Part shown: positions 59,112 through 64,000 of the stretch, piece by piece
Layout of the letters: the number at the start of each line of letters is the position of its first letter
Numbering within the stretch: position 1 is the first letter of the stretch
NCBI GenBank assembly: GCA_037576215.1
Contig: JBANDB010000003.1
Coordinates: 930,001 to 994,000, forward strand
Direction: 5' to 3'
Source: Armillaria gallica
Lineage: Eukaryota; Basidiomycota; Agaricomycetes; Agaricales; Physalacriaceae
Length of the DNA: 64,000 nucleotides
The notes under the pieces: model-generated
What the model saw: only the letters and a program-made list of their open reading frames with translations
Database searches by the model: none
Told to the model about the DNA's origin: nothing
Translations under genes and position numbers: made by a program

Positions 59112-61001
59112 ATGCCAAATGAAACCTTCGGGACGACTTTCGGCTGCTTGCTGGTATCGTTCATGCTCGACTTGATGTACGTACAAGTCCTTGCTTCCAT
59201 TTCCCGTCACTCACACTGTGCCAAAGTCTATATGGAGTAGGATTGGTATGATCTCCTTCAGCATCGTCGGAAGCAATTCATTCACCCAAAAAACTCCAGC
59301 TTCTAGTCCTGCAGTATTTCAGGAAGAGTAGCCACGATGCGCTCTTAGTCAAAGTCACTGTACTCGTGCTCGGGTCAGGCCATTTATCGCGGTCTTATAA
59401 TCAGAATAGTTGACTGTCATCTAAGAATCTTCGCCACAATGCACACTACTAGCTTTTGCGCATGGATATACAAAATATTCATCTCTAACTTTTCCCATCC
59501 AGAGCGCCTTAATGAGCTTCCTCAGTACGTCTTTTTCGCTAGTATATGCTTTCGTTCACATTGATAATATCTGTTCAGAGCCGTGTATGTATGTATCCAC
59601 GATGCCAGTTGAAACGTTGAAATTTGTCTGACGAATCTATGCTATAGGTTGTGCTTATGGCCTTTGTAAGCTCTTTCCTTTTTCTGAACGATGTCGGGTC
59701 TAGACGAGCCAACAATTGCAGTATATCGTATCCTTCATTGCTCAATGGTACATTTATGAGGTTCCTCCTCTCTGTCACAAGTCTAACTCTTTTATTTTGT
59801 TGTAGTTTCTACATATCGCAAATATGGAATGGCAAGTCCTTTAGCATCCGTTTCCATAAGTCATTGACCAATGCCGTCCACAGTTAGCAACCATAATATT
59901 TGGATTGCATCTCCGTTGGTATGTATATGACTTCATACGTTGAATTGGCTCTGAATGTACCGTTTCAAAGTTGGTCCTGGCTCTCATCAATATTGGTACT
60001 TTTTATCCCCCTGCCTTTCCTTCGACGTAGCTAATTCTTTGTCGAATAGGTGCCGGAATTGGTCAGTGCTCCGTGTTCCTGTGTCGGTATATAGCGCTGA
60101 CAAGGATTATATAGCGCAAACTGTCACGACGTATGCGTTCCGTTCATGACTCTTCATCTGCAGCAATGATTGAATCTGTACCATCAGAGCACAGCGAGCT
60201 ACTGAGAGTGGACTCGATGACGAAATCAACAAGGTACGTACCCGTTTATCCTTTTAGTTACTACAGGATTAGTCTCATGCATTATATAAAGATCATCACC
60301 ACTCTTGAAACTGGCGCAGCTGCTCTGTGCGACGTTTTAGTTACCATCGCTTTGTGTGTCTTCTTAAGGATCGACCGTACGGGCATTAAATCGTGAGGCT
60401 TGCTGACGCTCAAGCAGTCTTTAGCTGAAATACGAAATGGTTTATAGGACCGACTCTGCCCTGGCTTTCATTGTAGCTATCAATCGAGGAGCTGTAACGA
60501 GTCTCGCGGCAGTCCTGAACCTGATCTTAGTACGATCCTGTTCTTTGAAATTTGATGCCACTACCACTGACAAAACCCTTAGTACCTTTCACGTCCAAAA
60601 TCACTGCTCTTGTGAGTTCGAGTATTTCCTGCCCAGCCGATTTGTTCTGACGCTGACAACCATTCAAGCTTCCTCCCTTTGAGTCCAAGCACCCAACGTG
60701 AGTTTCCATGAATCGCTTAGCTGCAGTGTCAGTAATCCACCTCACAGTCTATGTTATTTCTGTCGTCGGAAGGTTGAAATATAAGTCTTATCCTCTCTGC
60801 ATATACATTGACCCTTTCTCTTGCAGCTTGAACTATCGTGAACACATTCGACAAAGCTCAAGACACCGAAACAAGGATTGGAACGGTGTCAATATGACCG
60901 CGAACGACTCGTACAGCGTACCTCTAGAAAGGATAGGACCGTCTGATCATTCCTCTCCGGATGGTATTCAAGTGGTAATACTTACTCTGTCTTGGATATG
61001 A
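59112..61001 (+). pseudogene. DUF6534-like seven-helix membrane protein, copy B, degraded
   Basis: Start MPNETFGTTFGCLLVSFMLD, then after an intron YFRKSSHDALLVKVTVLVLG, then DCHLRIFATMHTTSFCAWIY, KIFISNFSHPERLNELPQ, a decayed middle, TTLETGAAALCDVLVTIALC, FLRIDRTGIKS, FIVAINRGAVTSLAAVLNLI and a hydrophilic tail LNYREHIRQSS ending in a Ser/Pro-rich stretch at 61001. These blocks fit the fungal DUF6534 membrane family (INRG and LNxR elements near the C-terminus). Stops around 59630 and a missing segment before LNYR suggest a pseudogene, although unusual splicing could rescue part. It is a diverged, inverted paralogue of copy A at 9411-10532. Confidence 0.68.
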
Positions 61002-63404
61002 AGAGAAGGGACTGATTCACATTCGTAGTTGAAATCGGTGGTCACCTGGAAAGGTACCGAAACTGAAACGGTCGCAGATAGCTACGCAGCTTGTTAATTG
61101 CATGATGTTTTCTTCGCTTCGATTCTTACCAAATTCTATGTGTTCCTTGAGTTCGTGTTTCTAGAATTGCGTAGCACCTGAGTTTGATTACACCTGGCCA
61201 ACGCGGACTTCAAACTTCAAAGACTAAGCTGTTTCATTGCAATCTCTGAACGAGTAAACATGCAGGTATGGATTTCCGTGGTCTATTCTTCCTCCTTTCC
61301 CCACTGCCGCAGTGAAGTCGCATCGATCCTCTTGGTACTATTTTCTTCCCGTCCTCTCCTGGGCATCCTTCTTCCCGCTAGGCCCTCCTCTCAGGTCATC
61401 TGGGGGACGCAAGTCTTCCAATTCTCGGAAACAAACTTGTGGGTGGTTTCGTAGATAGTTGGTACCGAGTCTAGAATCTTCAGAATGGTAATTCAGGTCA
61501 AGAAAGGTTACAGCGTATATATACAACATATATATGGTGCCCCTGAGGTGCCCACAAAGTTTACGGATGAGATTAATACTGAATCCAAATTGTACGATAG
61601 CATGGCAGCTTGATTTCGCACTCATGAGCGGTTTTCGGCTCGGACTCAACTCCTAAGGTGATCGTGGTGTTCAGATAGTTCCACAGGATTCGGTCTATGC
61701 TCAATCGGCGGTGCATAATTGACAATTCACCGTGCCGGAATGCCGTCGGTGAACCCCGTGCGATTGTCACATCGTTTTCTTTTTTCTGTCTTCAAGTACA
61801 CCGATGACAACGACATTATCCCCATGGCGGATTATAGTGTATCCCTCGTGATGCCCACTGATGAATGGGAACATTCGTCATCGCCGGAGTATTCACATAT
61901 TGACCCCAAGGCTACAAATTCGGTGTCGGCACCTTGGACAAGCAGTTTGGCTCGCAGACCTGGTACTTACAATTTCTTGTCCTCGTCCTCAGTGGCCCGT
62001 CGAAATGTGGTTGTCGCCAGACTTGGAACCTCTCTTCGCCCTGACAAGACAGTGAAAAGAGCGGTGTATGAGATAATGTCTGGGGTATGAACCGCGCGGT
62101 ATGTAGCTCACCTTTACCATTCCGGTATTGCCTAACTGCAGCATAGAACCCTTCCAGATGTCTTTTCAAGCGCTCATATCCGTAGCTTTCTCCCAGAGTG
62201 GCTTACTGGTGTTCCCTGGTCACGAGACATTTGCAAAATACTATTAGAATCATGGGGTCGGACTCAAACAAAGTGAGTAGCAGAAATGGATTACATTTGC
62301 GGCAAACGTACTAACTGCGGAATCTACAGGCTTATATGCTACGAGATCCCCTTAGAAATGGCCAAACATGTAAGTCATTCCATATGAGAACCCAAACGGC
62401 GACTGACTGTCAGCGCCATATATGTGAAGCTCGACACCTCGCAACCACCCTCCTCTTGCAGAGTGTTTGACTGGCGCACTCTGTCATCAGATGCAGAAAA
62501 CTTCTTCTGCCGATCCTCATTCCGTCAGAGCATCAGCGCCGTCTCTGCTTTACGAGATCTGATGACTCTACTGATTTTGTGACCTGGAGGTATGCCGGCT
62601 GTTTGGTGTTCAAGAAACGGAATAGTTACTTCAACATTTTCAGCACAAATTGTCATCCTCCGAGCAAGTACGGGATGGTGAAGAAGGGGTGAGGCAGGGA
62701 AAGTGGGAGACATGGCGGCGACGGAGGAGGGAGGATGGCAGCATATGCAACAGGGATGGTAAGTACCTCCCTCCGTATATCTATACCAGGCACTGATCGT
62801 CGCTAGGCAGCTCTCTCCCTCGAGTAATTACTTAAATATCAAGTATTGGCCCCCGTCAATGCACCGACACTGTCCGGGCGGTATTCGTCGTTGTTGGAGA
62901 GAAATTTGACCCAGCGTAACATAATGTTGTCGTTGTGTCCGCCTACCATAGCTGTTGACAATCATGGTGCTGTTGCACTTTGGCAAACATGAGGGACCGT
63001 CGGAAAGTCAAGTACATTGATATTCGTCAACTTTTATTTCTCCCGGTGGACGTGGCGACACCAATTTGGCTTGTAATGCTCATGGCCATTAGGTAGAGGC
63101 TACGTGAATCTCTGGGACTCTTTAAGGAGTTTTGTCTTTCTTTTTTCTTGAGTACTTATGTATCTGACCAGCAGCGTCCTTAGTCATTCGACTCTCGCAG
63201 TGCCCGACTTATTGTTCGACCGGCTGTCTTTTCATTGCAGTCAATATCATCAATACGAAGGACCTTATGCCATGCCCACGCAGGGCAGCCCACCCGATCT
63301 CAGAACTCGGATATGCCACGCCCTGCTATGGCCCACCGCTTCATGTGTAAATTCAACTAAATTGCATCTGCTGTAGAATTTTCTTGGTAATTAAATTTGA
63401 TTAC
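61002..63404. other. Normal-CG region with coding-like but unassigned exons
   Basis: Plus-strand stretches look like exons: 61780-62090 (SKYTDD-type start not certain; contains FKYTDDNDIIPMADYSVSLV and EYSHIDPK), 62145-62276 after a CTGCAG acceptor (RTLPDVFSSAHIRSFLPEWL, then WSRDICKILLESWG) and 62331-62369 (CYEIPLEMAKH). I cannot name the protein or join it reliably. The remainder (61002-61700 and 62700-63404) shows nothing I recognise. Confidence 0.35.
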
Positions 63405-64000
63405 CTACATCTTCTTTTGAGACCAAATGAACCAGAAGTCATGCGTAGTATGGAAAGATGGATCACTACGCTCTTCTGCCCACGCCTTCTGCAACTCTGG
63501 CGTCAAACCCTCTGACTTCATATCCTCCCCAATATTACCCGTGGCAATCCTTTCGATGGTAACTCTTAATGCATTAGAGAGCGCACGGATTTCCGGCGTC
63601 GATCCTGTAAAATCAGGATTAGATACTGAGCAGCAAGACATCGTAGAAATAAGCTTGACAAATACCTGCCCTTTCCTGATCAGTCGTGAGAATGAGCCGA
63701 ACACAATTAGCACTGATATCGCTGTAGCTGTCTAGCTGCCGAATGTACTCTTCAAGATGTTCCCCGATAATAGGATCCAGCCCCTTTGAGCGAACCATAT
63801 TCGTGCTCATCCTCAGAAGCGTCGTCATAGCAGGTCCCTTGCTTGCTTCGTGTCCGAAGTGTTTTCCACAATCTTCAATGAGAAGCCATCCATTAGGTTT
63901 CAGAAGGCGTGTCGCATTCTTTAGCACCTCGCTGATATGTTTCTCGGGTATCTAGTGGAAGAATGAGGGAACAGAATAATAGTAACTTCCGCAGAAAATC
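63405..64000 (-). CDS. SAM-dependent methyltransferase, C-terminal part (runs off the window)
   Basis: Two exons are seen: 63951-63666 and 63604-63405, with a 61-bp GT-AG intron between them and an acceptor at 63952-63955 for a further upstream exon. The protein reads IPEKHISEVLKNATRLLKPN, GWLLIEDCGKHFG, TTLLRMSTNMVRSKGLDPII, then GLTPELQKAWAEERSDP and HDFWFIWSQKKM. The LLKPNGWLLIED block is the post-motif strand of class I methyltransferases, and the FWFIWSQK-type ending is common in fungal methyltransferases of secondary metabolism. The glycine-rich SAM loop should lie beyond the window. Substrate unknown; no lesions in the visible part. Confidence 0.82.

Overview
The window looks like nuclear DNA of a mushroom-forming basidiomycete (Agaricomycete). 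Introns are 45-60 bp with GT-AG borders. The genes include a UbiA-type terpene-cyclase/prenyltransferase family member, microsomal P450s, a GMC oxidoreductase, an Old Yellow Enzyme fragment and two copies of the seven-helix DUF6534-like family that is expanded in this group. The repeats encode hAT and large agaricomycete-type transposon proteins. No rRNA, tRNA or CRISPR was seen. All assignments come from reading the sequence; no database search was possible.

Layout. 1-1376 and 57517-58750 are inverted-repeat arms, more than 99% identical apart from one 142-bp tandem unit. 1.9-14.05 kb is a metabolic gene group with normal CpG: a broken P450 (1964-4026), an apparently intact P450 on the other strand (4073-6193), a complete UbiA-family enzyme (6814-7864), an Old Yellow Enzyme fragment fused to a DUF6534-like relic (9.0-10.5 kb), and a GMC oxidoreductase pseudogene (11530-14054) with a 462-bp MITE in its first intron. 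About 13.5-57.3 kb is a transposon graveyard almost devoid of CG dinucleotides. 57.3-64 kb returns to normal composition, with a second DUF6534-like relic (59112-61001) and the 3' part of a SAM-dependent methyltransferase (63405 to the window end).

The 44-kb repeat block is nested several levels deep. One large zinc-finger-type transposon ORF (called B here; pieces at 33340-33888, 43701-44153, 48358-48936 and 49203-50903) is split by a 9.8-kb element A (33889-43694), by element F (44154-48347, itself holding a 2.5-kb insertion) and by a 263-bp CACTA-like MITE (48937-49199). In the three breaks examined, removing the insert plus one target duplication rejoins the reading frame. A hAT transposase relic, a third large transposon ORF (15.8-21.6 kb, minus strand), a perfect 741-bp non-autonomous hAT element with an 8-bp duplication (54444-55184) and a mosaic of dispersed repeats fill the rest.

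How it fits together. The UbiA enzyme and the divergent P450 share a 620-bp intergenic region and could form a small terpenoid pathway core. The P450, GMC and OYE genes around them, which would be natural tailoring enzymes, all carry frameshifts, stops or truncations, so the cluster looks degraded. CG loss runs from the repeat block into the 3' half of the GMC gene, suggesting that repeat-directed C-to-T mutation spread into a neighbouring gene.
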